The notes under the pieces were generated by a model. The model did not search any database. It was given only the letters and a program-made list of their open reading frames with translations, and was not told where the DNA came from. From JANPEZ01 sp031423155 (GTDB lineage: Bacteria; Actinomycetota; UBA4738; HRBIN12): a DNA stretch of 35,247 nucleotides. The stretch covers positions 1 to 35,247 of the forward strand of contig JANPEZ010000177.1 in NCBI GenBank assembly GCA_031423155.1, given 5' to 3'. The stretch's first letter is position 1; the number at the start of each line of letters is the position of its first letter. This document shows, piece after piece, positions 23,034 to 30,515 of this stretch. Position numbers and translations under genes: made by a program.

Positions 23034-24026
23034 GTGGGTCGCGTGACGGTGTTCGGGGCTGGGGCTATGGGCACCGCCTTCGCGATGCACTCGGCGCGCC
23101 GTGGGCTGGATACCGCCCTTTGGGCGAACCCTTTCGACACCAAGGTGTTCGAGGCACTCCGATCCGAGCACAAACACCCGCTGCTGCCCGAGCACCTGCC
23201 CTCAGGAGTTAAGGTGTTCGGTCCCGACGAGCTTGCCGCCGCGTCCGACGGATGCGAACTGGCCGTCATGGGGGCGAACTCCCACGGCGCTCGTTCGCTG
23301 GCTAGGATGGTTTCCGAAGCCGTGCCCGGAGCAACGACCGTGGTTTCCGTTGCCAAAGGCCTGGAGCCCGGGTCGGGACTCCGCATGTCGCAGGTCTACT
23401 CCGAGGAGCTGCCCTGGGCCGAGATCGTGGCCGTGGGTGGTCCATGCCTGGCGGCCGAACTCGCCGAAGGCCTTCCGACGGCCGCGGTCTGGGCCGGCTC
23501 GACGACCGATAGCGCGAGAACCGCTGCGGACGCCTTCGAGGATCGCGTCTATCAGATCGTTGCCAGCGACGATCGCATCGGGACCGAGTACTGCTCGATG
23601 ATGAAGAACGTCGCGGCGATCGGCCTCGGCATGCTCGACGGGCTCGGCAAACCGACGGGCCAGGACCTCAACAACGCCAAGGCCGCACTGTTCACGAAGG
23701 CCGCTCACGAGCTGGTCGAACTGGTCACGGCGCTCGGTGGTCGCGGTGGAACGGTCTTCGGATTGGCCGGGGTCGGAGACCAACTCGTCACGAGCCTGGG
23801 CGGACGCAACCGGCTCTACGGCGAGATGGTCGGTACCGGCGATCCTCCTGAAGCGACGCTGGAGGAGCTGCAGACCCGGGGTCTGACGGTGGAAGGCGTG
23901 GACTCCACCCGCGACGTCCACAGGCTCGCCGGGGAGTGCGGCCTCGACCTGCCGTACCATCTGGCCATCTACAGAGTGCTCTTCGAAGGCGCCGACCCCC
24001 GAGACGTGCTGGAGGTTCTCAGATGA
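23034..24026 (+). CDS. NAD(P)-dependent glycerol-3-phosphate dehydrogenase, GpsA-like
   Basis: A 330-residue dehydrogenase predicted to interconvert dihydroxyacetone phosphate and glycerol-3-phosphate, supplying phospholipid backbones. VFGAGAMGTAFAMHSA is the Rossmann NAD(P)-binding motif; SVAKGLE and GPCLAAELAEG follow as in GpsA; the catalytic Lys is in MMKNVAAIGLGMLDG; and the helical C-terminal domain has GLAGVGDQLVTSLGGRNR. The open frame begins at GTG 23007, but that lies inside the divergent gene's start; GTG 23034 is chosen for its leaderless -10 spacing, and GTG 23043 is a further alternative. The stop overlaps the glpX start as ATGA. Assignment to GpsA is good, but related dehydrogenases cannot be excluded. 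Confidence 0.83.
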   Translation: MGRVTVFGAGAMGTAFAMHSARRGLDTALWANPFDTKVFEALRSEHKHPLLPEHLPSGVKVFGPDELAAASDGCELAVMGANSHGARSLARMVSEAVPGATTVVSVAKGLEPGSGLRMSQVYSEELPWAEIVAVGGPCLAAELAEGLPTAAVWAGSTTDSARTAADAFEDRVYQIVASDDRIGTEYCSMMKNVAAIGLGMLDGLGKPTGQDLNNAKAALFTKAAHELVELVTALGGRGGTVFGLAGVGDQLVTSLGGRNRLYGEMVGTGDPPEATLEELQTRGLTVEGVDSTRDVHRLAGECGLDLPYHLAIYRVLFEGADPRDVLEVLR

Positions 24027-25012
24027 GTGACAGACCCGACCGCAACATAGCCATGGAGCTGGTGCGCGTGACCGAGGCCGCCGCCCTCGCCGCCGGTCGC
24101 TGGATCGGCCGGGGAGACAAACTCGCCGCCGACGGAGCGGCCGTCGACGCGATGCGGCTGATGATCGACTCGGTCTCGATGCACGGCACGGTCGTCATCG
24201 GTGAAGGGGAGAAGGACGAGGCCCCGATGCTCTACAACGGCGAGGAGGTCGGCAACGGTGAAGGCCCCGGCGTCGACGTCGCGGTAGATCCGATCGACGG
24301 CACGACCCTGACCTCGGTCGGCCAGCCCAACGCTCTCGCCGTCATCGCTCTGGCCGAGCGCGGAACGATGTTCTTCCCCGGCGCCGCCGTCTACATGGAG
24401 AAGGTCGCGACCGGAGCCGAGGCGGCCGATGCGATCGACATCGAGGCCTCGCCCGAGGAGAACGTGCGCCGGGTCGCCAAGGCCAAGGGCGTGGGCCCCG
24501 AGGACATCACCGTCACGATATTGGACCGCCCTCGACACGCCGAGATGATCAGAGCCTGCCGAGAAGTAGGAGCACGCGTGATGCTGATCACGGACGGCGA
24601 CGTGGCCGGCGCCATCGCGGCAGCCGCTCCCCGCACCGGCGTCGACCTTCTCTTAGGCATCGGTGGCACGCCCGAGGGAGTCATCTCTGCTGCCGCGCTG
24701 AAGTGCCTCGGAGGCTCCATCCAGGGCAAGCTCGCGCCCCGCAACGAGGACGAGAAACGGTCACTTATCGATGCCGGTTTCGACCTGGATCAAGTGCTAA
24801 CCACCAACGACCTGGTCTCGGGCGAGGACGTGTTCTTCGCGGCAACCGGGATCACGGACGGAGCATTGCTCCGGGGTGTCAGATACTGGCCGGACGGGGC
24901 GACCACGTACTCGATGGTCCTGCGGTCTCGCTCGGGCACGCTGCGCTACGTCGAAGCTCAGCACCAATTCGAGAAGCTCGAGCGATTCTCACCGATCGAG
25001 TACCGCCGCTGA
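24023..25012 (+). CDS. glpX: Class II fructose-1,6-bisphosphatase
   Basis: Gluconeogenic phosphatase hydrolysing fructose 1,6-bisphosphate. The 329-residue protein has the Li-sensitive phosphatase-fold metal motifs GEGEKDEAPML (about residues 60-70) and DPIDGTT (89-95), then an LLGIGGTPEGV segment typical of GlpX. Actinobacteria commonly rely on this class II enzyme; in some lineages related proteins also act on sedoheptulose 1,7-bisphosphate. The ATG at 24023 overlaps the GpsA-like stop as ATGA, pointing to coupled expression of two enzymes of triose/hexose phosphate metabolism. It converges on the HARE-HTH gene with only 6 nt between stops. Confidence 0.95.
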   Translation: MSDRPDRNIAMELVRVTEAAALAAGRWIGRGDKLAADGAAVDAMRLMIDSVSMHGTVVIGEGEKDEAPMLYNGEEVGNGEGPGVDVAVDPIDGTTLTSVGQPNALAVIALAERGTMFFPGAAVYMEKVATGAEAADAIDIEASPEENVRRVAKAKGVGPEDITVTILDRPRHAEMIRACREVGARVMLITDGDVAGAIAAAAPRTGVDLLLGIGGTPEGVISAAALKCLGGSIQGKLAPRNEDEKRSLIDAGFDLDQVLTTNDLVSGEDVFFAATGITDGALLRGVRYWPDGATTYSMVLRSRSGTLRYVEAQHQFEKLERFSPIEYRR

Positions 25013-25018
25013 CCCCCG

Positions 25019-25228
25019 TCACGCCAGAGCGAAGACTCCTCGATCGGTCTTGACGACCGAGCCGTCGCGTTCGGCCGCGGCCAGAGCCGCCAACAGGTTC
25101 TTGCGGATGTCGGACTGTGTGAACGGATCGATATAGCCGCGTTTCAGGGAAAGATCCTGTATCACCGTCCAGTGCAGAGGCGCCTGCTCCTCGCCCAGCA
25201 CCTTCAACGCCGCCTCGATGAAGTCCAC
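25019..25228 (-). CDS. Stand-alone HARE-HTH winged-helix protein
   Basis: A 69-residue protein that is essentially one HARE-HTH domain: AALKVLGEEQAPLHWTVI, then LSLKRGYI, then a helix with NLLAALAAAERDG and the closing VVKTDRGVFALA strand pair. The domain occurs in the RNA polymerase delta subunit, restriction-modification proteins and chromatin factors, and is thought to bind DNA or nucleic-acid-associated partners. Free-standing copies this short are less studied. The GTG start overlaps the luciferase-like gene stop by one base, so it is translationally coupled to that enzyme. A role as a small regulator of the operon is possible but only inferred. Confidence 0.65.
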   Translation of the reverse strand: MDFIEAALKVLGEEQAPLHWTVIQDLSLKRGYIDPFTQSDIRKNLLAALAAAERDGSVVKTDRGVFALA

Positions 25229-26235
25229 TAGCCGGCTCGGTGGGGAGCCATCACCCTCTCGGCGAACAACTCGACGATCTCCGGCTCATGGATCGCGAAG
25301 GGAAGGGTCCAAGGAGACAAGATCAGTTCCTCGACGCCGACCTCCTCCCAGTCGCGGATGAGTTCCAGCACGCGCTCGGGCGTGCCGGATAGCGTGTCGG
25401 AGCACCAATCCTGGAGCGTCTCGCCGTTAAGAGCCCGGCCGGGCATAGCCTCCTGGGCCCTCCTCCAGAGCGCATCCATCGAAGGCTCGTCCTCGGCGAG
25501 CAGTCCGTACAGACCCACCGAGAAACGGAAGGTCGCGGGGTCTCGCCCGATCGCTTCGCACGCGACCCGTGCCGCGGCAGCGCGTCGGCCGAAGTCGGCC
25601 GGAGTCCACCTCCAAACGCTGTTCCAGCCGGTCGCGTAGCGGGCGGCCAGACCCAGGAGCCGGTCACCCCCTTTTCCTCCTACCCAAAGAGGAGGGCCGG
25701 GAGTCTGCGCCGGCCGCGGCGAGAGCCGTGCCTGGCGGAGCTCGACGTGGCCGGCAAGCAGGCTCGCGGGCTCGTCGCCGAAGAGCGCGGTCAGCACACG
25801 GAGGGTTTCCTCCAGCGATCCGAACCTGTCCCCCACACTGCCGAAGGGATACCCGAAAGCTTCGAACTCGTCGGCGAACCAGCCGGCTCCCAGCCCCAGA
25901 TCCAAGCGGCCTCCAGAGACGACATCGATGGTCGCCGCCATCTTGGCAAGCAGGGAAGGGTGCCGAAAGGGCGCGCCCAGGACCAGCGTTCCCAGGCGGA
26001 CCCTCTGCGTCGATGCAGCCAGCCCGGCCAGCGTCGTCATCGGCTCCAGCGAGCCGTACTTCAGACCCGGCTCTCCGTACCTTGCGAACGAGTAAGCGAA
26101 ATGGTCCGAGACCCAGACGGAATCGAATCCCAGGGACTCCGCCTTGACGACCCAAGCGGAGGTCGTTGAGAAAGACGCTCCCTCGCCCGGAACGGAGAAG
26201 TCGTAATGGGGAAGCGCGAGACCGAATCGCATCAC
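25228..26235 (-). CDS. Luciferase-like (LLM) monooxygenase, probably F420- or FMN-dependent
   Basis: A 335-residue bacterial luciferase-fold protein. It starts with FGLALPHYDFS, and has the SLGFDSVWVSDHF strand, RVRLGTLVLGAPFRHPSLLAKMAATIDVVSGGRLDLGLGAGW and PLWVGGKGGDRLLGLAARYATGWN, all typical of F420-dependent actinobacterial members. The pattern suits hydride transfer to or from an unknown organic substrate. Start is either GTG 26235 (GTGA overlap with the upstream stop) or ATG 26232; the former matches junctions elsewhere here. It lies between the nucleotidyltransferase and the HARE-HTH gene in a tightly coupled set. Confidence 0.88.
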   Translation of the reverse strand: MMRFGLALPHYDFSVPGEGASFSTTSAWVVKAESLGFDSVWVSDHFAYSFARYGEPGLKYGSLEPMTTLAGLAASTQRVRLGTLVLGAPFRHPSLLAKMAATIDVVSGGRLDLGLGAGWFADEFEAFGYPFGSVGDRFGSLEETLRVLTALFGDEPASLLAGHVELRQARLSPRPAQTPGPPLWVGGKGGDRLLGLAARYATGWNSVWRWTPADFGRRAAAARVACEAIGRDPATFRFSVGLYGLLAEDEPSMDALWRRAQEAMPGRALNGETLQDWCSDTLSGTPERVLELIRDWEEVGVEELILSPWTLPFAIHEPEIVELFAERVMAPHRAG

Positions 26236-27581
26236 AGATAGCGAAGGACGTCGGCCGAACCGGTGACTTCCGTGTTCGGCGGCACGCTGATCCCGGCCGG
26301 GATCTTGAGGCGGGGGTAGACCGAGATACCGCCCGAGAGGTGCACCCCGGCGTGAACGGTAACCTCGTCGCCGAGCGCGACGCAGCCTTCGATCACGGTC
26401 ACGGCCTCAGGTTCTGATCGGATCTCGCTCATCGAGCCGACGACCACCTCGCGCAGGCGCGCACCCGCCCCGACGATGGCGCCGTCGCGTATCTGGCTTC
26501 GTTCTATCCGGGCTCCTTCGCGGACCTCGACGTCATCGTCCAGGTTCGACTCGGAGATAACTACCCCCGGTCCGATCTCGCAGTAACGACCTATCCGAAC
26601 CGCGGGCCCGATGGTGACGCTGCCGTCCCTGATCTTCTCCGCGAGGGTCTTGCCGGTCACCGAGTCGCGCAGCGCGAGGGACTCGGGGGCGATCCAGACG
26701 CTTCGCTCCGCATCGAAAGGCGGGCCCAGCAGGCGGTCCACCGACTCGAAGTCGCCACGCAGGACCTCGACCATCGTGTCCAGGAAGTCCTGGACGTTTC
26801 CGAGATCGCCGATACGGCGCACCGGATGGGCGTTGACGAGCTCTCCGTTCCCGACCAGCCAGGGGAGGAGATCCTTTCCGAAATCCAGACGCTTCTCCCT
26901 GAGAGCAGCGATCTCGGGGTGATCGGCGAGCTCACGCAGCCTGACCGTATCGACCAGATAGAAGCCCGCGTTCGTCATCAGGGGCAGCTCGCGGAAAGCC
27001 TCATCGGTCTCGACCCGGAAATGTTCGCGTAGCTCGGCCAGGGTTGGCTTCTCGACGAACTCGGTTATCCGTCCATCGGCGTCGGTCATCATCACGCCGT
27101 ACTTCTCGGCCACTTCGTCGGGCGCTCGCGTCATGGCTGCGATGGTCGCGATCGCTCCGGACTCGAGATGGGCCCGCAGCATCGGCTCGAGATCGAAGTC
27201 GATGATCGTGTCGGTCGGAAAGACGAGCGCATGCTGAGTGATATCCCAGTACTCCATCGTTCGAAGGGTGGAGTCGGCGCTGCCTGTCGAAAGTGCGTCG
27301 TACTTGACCGGCGAGTACTTCACATCGACGCCGAAGCCCTCGCCGTACCCGATCATGACCTTGATCTGATACCGGTTCTCCTTGCCGTGGGCAACCATGT
27401 AGTAGTCCTTGATGCCCTCGGCGGAAAGTATGTGCATCACCCACCGGATCAGCCGCCGGCCCAGGAACGACATCGCAGCCTTCGATCGCAGGTAACCGGG
27501 CGCCTTCAGCGTAAGCGGCCGGGCACGGACCCCTTGCCCCCCAGCGAGCCCGATGCCGACGAGATCTGTCAGTTCAGGCAT
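26232..27581 (-). CDS. Sugar-phosphate nucleotidyltransferase with left-handed beta-helix domain
   Basis: A 449-residue protein with an N-terminal nucleotidyltransferase domain (about 1-270) and C-terminal hexapeptide-repeat domain (about 320-440, with IGPAVRIGRYCEIGPGVVISE-type turns). The signature loop reads GLAGGQGVRARPLTL instead of the usual GGxGTRLxPLT but keeps the glycines, Arg and PLT. FPTDTIIDFDL corresponds to the metal Asp segment, and VEKPT to the sugar-contact motif. The layout resembles GlgC and mannose-1-phosphate guanylyltransferases; base and sugar are not predictable. TATGAT ends exactly 6 nt before the ATG. It heads the three-gene set with the monooxygenase and HARE-HTH protein. 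Confidence 0.87.
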   Translation of the reverse strand: MPELTDLVGIGLAGGQGVRARPLTLKAPGYLRSKAAMSFLGRRLIRWVMHILSAEGIKDYYMVAHGKENRYQIKVMIGYGEGFGVDVKYSPVKYDALSTGSADSTLRTMEYWDITQHALVFPTDTIIDFDLEPMLRAHLESGAIATIAAMTRAPDEVAEKYGVMMTDADGRITEFVEKPTLAELREHFRVETDEAFRELPLMTNAGFYLVDTVRLRELADHPEIAALREKRLDFGKDLLPWLVGNGELVNAHPVRRIGDLGNVQDFLDTMVEVLRGDFESVDRLLGPPFDAERSVWIAPESLALRDSVTGKTLAEKIRDGSVTIGPAVRIGRYCEIGPGVVISESNLDDDVEVREGARIERSQIRDGAIVGAGARLREVVVGSMSEIRSEPEAVTVIEGCVALGDEVTVHAGVHLSGGISVYPRLKIPAGISVPPNTEVTGSADVLRYL

Positions 27582-27587
27582 GCGGCC

Positions 27588-27593
27588 ATCATA
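27588..27593 (-). promoter_or_regulatory. Candidate -10 element, leaderless start
   Basis: TATGAT on the minus strand ends exactly 6 nt before the ATG of the nucleotidyltransferase gene, identical in sequence and spacing to the element before the aminotransferase gene at 11191. Confidence 0.55.
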
Positions 27594-27617
27594 GCCATGA
27601 GCGCCGAACCGGGTTCG

Positions 27618-28406
27618 CTAGGGGGTGGGTGATGCCACCACGGCACGCGGCGCGACCGAACCCTTCATCACGATGCGCCCGGACGCGTCGCGCACAAGCA
27701 CCTGGGTGAACCCCAGCAGGTCGCGATTGAAATTGCGAGCCAGACGCGCGCCGCCATCGGCATCGAGCTCCTTGATCTTGCCCACCGAAAGTACGTTGCC
27801 CGCCTCGTCCGCGATGGTCACCGTATACGGCAGAGCGGCAGCTCTGGCCGGGGGAAGACCGCTCACCGTCACGATCGCCAGATCGATGATGGAGGGCGAA
27901 ATCAGCGTGATCGCAGCCCCTCCGCCGACACCCGATGTCGGTGAGAGCGTCCCCATGAAGACCCTGTTCTCCGGATCCTGGAACGGCGGCGACGCGATCA
28001 GGCCGGCGAATCGCTCGCTCGCCTCGTTCCCTTGGGCGATGGCCTCATCGGCCCGCTCACGGAAGCGTTCCGCGCGCCCGGCCATAACGGCCCCCCACCC
28101 GAGCCCCGAAACCGCCACCATCGCGGCAACCACGAGGGCACCGCCCGACCGAGCGCGACGAGCGGGACGGCTCCCTCCCCCGGCGGATGAGCGCACTGCA
28201 TCGACCACCCGATCGCGCAGGTCGTCTGGAGGATCCGAAGGAGCCAGCGTCAGTGCGAAGGTAGCGGCAGCCCGCTGAAGGTCCTCCGCCTCCCGCCGGC
28301 ATGCGGCGCACCAGGCCAGGTGCCGCTCGACCCCGGTCGCCTCGCTCGAGGGCAGCGCCCCAAGCGCCTGCTCGGCCAGCTGATCTCGCACCGCCAGGCA
28401 GTTCAC
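27618..28406 (-). CDS. RskA-like zinc-finger anti-sigma factor
   Basis: A 262-residue single-pass membrane protein. The cytoplasmic anti-sigma domain has HLAWCAACRREAEDL, the HxxxCxxC zinc site of ZAS anti-sigma factors (His29, Cys33, Cys36). One membrane helix lies at about residues 92-110, and the outer part (about 150-255) matches RskA-type extracytoplasmic domains, with VSGLPPARAAALPYTVTIADEAG. Such proteins hold an ECF sigma factor inactive until regulated proteolysis. The GTG start overlaps the sigma gene stop as GTGA, tying the two together in stoichiometry. Confidence 0.88.
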   Translation of the reverse strand: MNCLAVRDQLAEQALGALPSSEATGVERHLAWCAACRREAEDLQRAAATFALTLAPSDPPDDLRDRVVDAVRSSAGGGSRPARRARSGGALVVAAMVAVSGLGWGAVMAGRAERFRERADEAIAQGNEASERFAGLIASPPFQDPENRVFMGTLSPTSGVGGGAAITLISPSIIDLAIVTVSGLPPARAAALPYTVTIADEAGNVLSVGKIKELDADGGARLARNFNRDLLGFTQVLVRDASGRIVMKGSVAPRAVVASPTP

Positions 28407-28972
28407 GGACGTTCCTTGTCCTCGTTCGCGCGGCGAACCTTTATCAGCGCCGAACGGAGCCGGGTCTTGACGGTCCCAAGCGGGATGCCGTCCGCCTCGG
28501 CGATCTCGCGCGCAGTGAGTCCTCGGAAGTACGCGCGCGCCAGCAATCGCCTCTCGGCTTCCGAGAGCGAGGAGAGCGCCCTCATGGCGGCATCGCGTTC
28601 TATAAGCACGTCCTCTTCGTCGACACCCGCGGTCTCGGGCACTTCATCCACGAGAACGAGGGTGGGCCGGCTCACCCCTGTCTCGCGACGAAGGCGATCG
28701 ATCGCTAGGTTGTGGGCGATCGTCATCAACCACGTGGAGAGGCGCCCTCGCGCCGGGTCGAAACGAGCCGCCTTCCTCCAGGCCGTCACGAAGACGTCCT
28801 GTGTCAGCTCCTCGGCGGCCTCGCGCGTTCCCAGCAGTCTCATGCCCATCGTGTAGACGGGCCGAGAGAAGCGCGCATAAAGCGTGCGGAGGGCGTCGTC
28901 GTTTCCCGAGATCAGACCTTCCACCAGCTGTTGTTCCTCTCGTGGGAGGAGTGGGCCGTTCCGAGCGTTCAC
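28403..28972 (-). CDS. ECF RNA polymerase sigma factor (SigK-like)
   Basis: A 189-residue ECF sigma factor. Region 2 spans about residues 25-95, with LGTREAAEELTQDVFVTAWRK and the FDPARGRLSTWLMTIAHN segment; region 4 at about 130-180 has LSEAERRLLARAYFRGLTAREIAEADGIPLGTVKTRLR. The partner anti-sigma gene follows with a GTGA overlap. The open frame extends upstream to 29116, but the GTG at 28972 is preferred because AAAGGAAG lies about six bases before it and the N-terminal length is then typical. It is divergent from nfeD across 163 bp, so nfeD could be a target. Confidence 0.9.
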   Translation of the reverse strand: MNARNGPLLPREEQQLVEGLISGNDDALRTLYARFSRPVYTMGMRLLGTREAAEELTQDVFVTAWRKAARFDPARGRLSTWLMTIAHNLAIDRLRRETGVSRPTLVLVDEVPETAGVDEEDVLIERDAAMRALSSLSEAERRLLARAYFRGLTAREIAEADGIPLGTVKTRLRSALIKVRRANEDKERP

Positions 28973-29135
28973 TCGGCTTCCTTTGCGATATACGGAACGC
29001 GGGCTCGCACCGGCTTGGCGCGGGTACTCGGTCAAGTATCCGACGGTCAGGACAACACTGCACTCCGTTTCGCCCGCTGCGGCCTTCCACTTCGACCCGG
29101 CTTGTGTTCGTATCACCTTCGGAAGGAGCGGTGCT
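28973..29135. promoter_or_regulatory. Divergent intergenic region between sigma factor and nfeD genes
   Basis: This 163-bp stretch has no gene. It must hold promoters in both directions. GGAAGGAG (29121-29128) is the ribosome binding site that fixes the nfeD ATG at 29136. Near the other end the sequence TATATCG on the minus strand (around 28985) could be part of the sigma gene's -10. A GGAAC element at 28994-28998 resembles an ECF -35 but no matching -10 was convincing. Confidence 0.35.
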
Positions 29136-30515
29136 ATGGTTGCTCATATGCGAAACCCCAGGCGCGCCGCGATCGCTCTGCTCGGTGCCTGTATGAGCGT
29201 GCTGGGGGGCCTGGGTCTGTACTTCGCGTCGGCGCAGCCGGTGGATCCGGGGCCGACCATCATGAGTTTGGAACTCGAAGGCGTCGTGGATCCGTTCATG
29301 GCGAACCATCTGCGCGACGGGATCGCCGCGGCCCAGGAGGAGGGGTCCGCCGCGGTCTTGATAACGATCGACACGCCCGGAGGGCTGATCTCCTCGACCC
29401 GAACGATCACGGAGGCGATCTTGGGTTCGGACCTGCCGGTGATCTGCTACGTGGCTCCGGACGGGGCTCGCGCCGGGTCGGCGGGCGCCTTCGTACTGAT
29501 GTCCTGCCCATTCGCGGTGATGGCCCCGGGAACCAACGTCGGGGCCGCCACGCCGGTCGGGATCAACGGGATAACACTGTCGAAGAAGGTCACCAACGAC
29601 GCGGCAGCGACGATGCGGGCCTTGGCCCAAAGGTGGAACCGGAACGCCGACGTCGCCGAGACCTTCGTCACTCAAGCGGCAAGCCTTACGGCGGAGGAAG
29701 CGCTGGAAGCGGGCGTCATCGACTCCATAGAGCCGTCTGAGACTTCGCTGCTGGCCAACCTGGACGGGAGAACGGTCTCGGCGGGCAGCGGCGCGACGAC
29801 GACCCTGAGTACGAAGGACGCCCGGCTGGTCGAGCGTTCGATGGGTCCCGCGGTCCGCTTCTTCCACAGCCTCCTGGACCCGACCCTGGCTTTCGTCTTC
29901 TTCTGGCTGGGACTCGCTCTGATCGTTCTCGAGTTGCTGATACCTGGCCATGTGTTCTCCGGAACCCTCGGAACCTTGATGCTCGTGACTTCCCTCATCT
30001 CTTTCGGGATGCTGCCCATCCGGCTGGTCGCGGTCGTTGCCCTCATCGCCTCGGTGGTCTTCTTCCTGCTGGAACTGCATCAGCCGGGACTGGGCATCTG
30101 GTCGGCCGCGGCGGCCGTTACTTTGATCGTCGGGGGTCTGTTCCTCTACGACGGCGCGCCGGGTGTTCGAGTGTCTCCCGTAGCGATCCTCGCGATGGCC
30201 GGCGTCATGATGCTGTTCTTCGGCGTCGTGGTTACGAAAGCCTTGGCCATCGGCCGCATGCCGCCCGCGCAGGGGGCCGGCAAGGTCATCGGCTTGGAAG
30301 GCGTCGTGATCGGCTCGGGCCTTGCGCCCGACGGGGTCATCCGGGTCGCTGCCGAGGAGTGGCAGGCGACATCGGATTCGGGCAGCATCCCCGTGGGAGC
30401 GCCCGTGCGCGTGACCGCTTTGAAAGGTCTTCGACTCACCGTCGAGCCGATAGACGGCATCACCCCTGCCGCAGAGACACTGCCGCAGGCCTCGAGAGGA
30501 GGAGATCCGCGATGA
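29136..30515 (+). CDS. NfeD-family membrane serine protease
   Basis: A 459-residue long-form NfeD. After an N-terminal signal/anchor (about residues 9-33) comes a ClpP-class protease domain: ITIDTPGGLISSTR, then ARAGSAGAFVLMSC with the presumed nucleophile Ser115, and a lysine partner at LSKKVTNDA (Lys150 or Lys151). Four to five membrane helices follow (about 255-375), then a C-terminal soluble OB-fold (about 395-445, GLEGVVIGSGLAPDG). In archaea the homologous protease cleaves the stomatin C-terminus. The frame is open far upstream, but the ATG at 29136 has GGAAGGAG at the right distance. The stop overlaps the SPFH gene start as ATGA. Confidence 0.92.
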   Translation: MVAHMRNPRRAAIALLGACMSVLGGLGLYFASAQPVDPGPTIMSLELEGVVDPFMANHLRDGIAAAQEEGSAAVLITIDTPGGLISSTRTITEAILGSDLPVICYVAPDGARAGSAGAFVLMSCPFAVMAPGTNVGAATPVGINGITLSKKVTNDAAATMRALAQRWNRNADVAETFVTQAASLTAEEALEAGVIDSIEPSETSLLANLDGRTVSAGSGATTTLSTKDARLVERSMGPAVRFFHSLLDPTLAFVFFWLGLALIVLELLIPGHVFSGTLGTLMLVTSLISFGMLPIRLVAVVALIASVVFFLLELHQPGLGIWSAAAAVTLIVGGLFLYDGAPGVRVSPVAILAMAGVMMLFFGVVVTKALAIGRMPPAQGAGKVIGLEGVVIGSGLAPDGVIRVAAEEWQATSDSGSIPVGAPVRVTALKGLRLTVEPIDGITPAAETLPQASRGGDPR

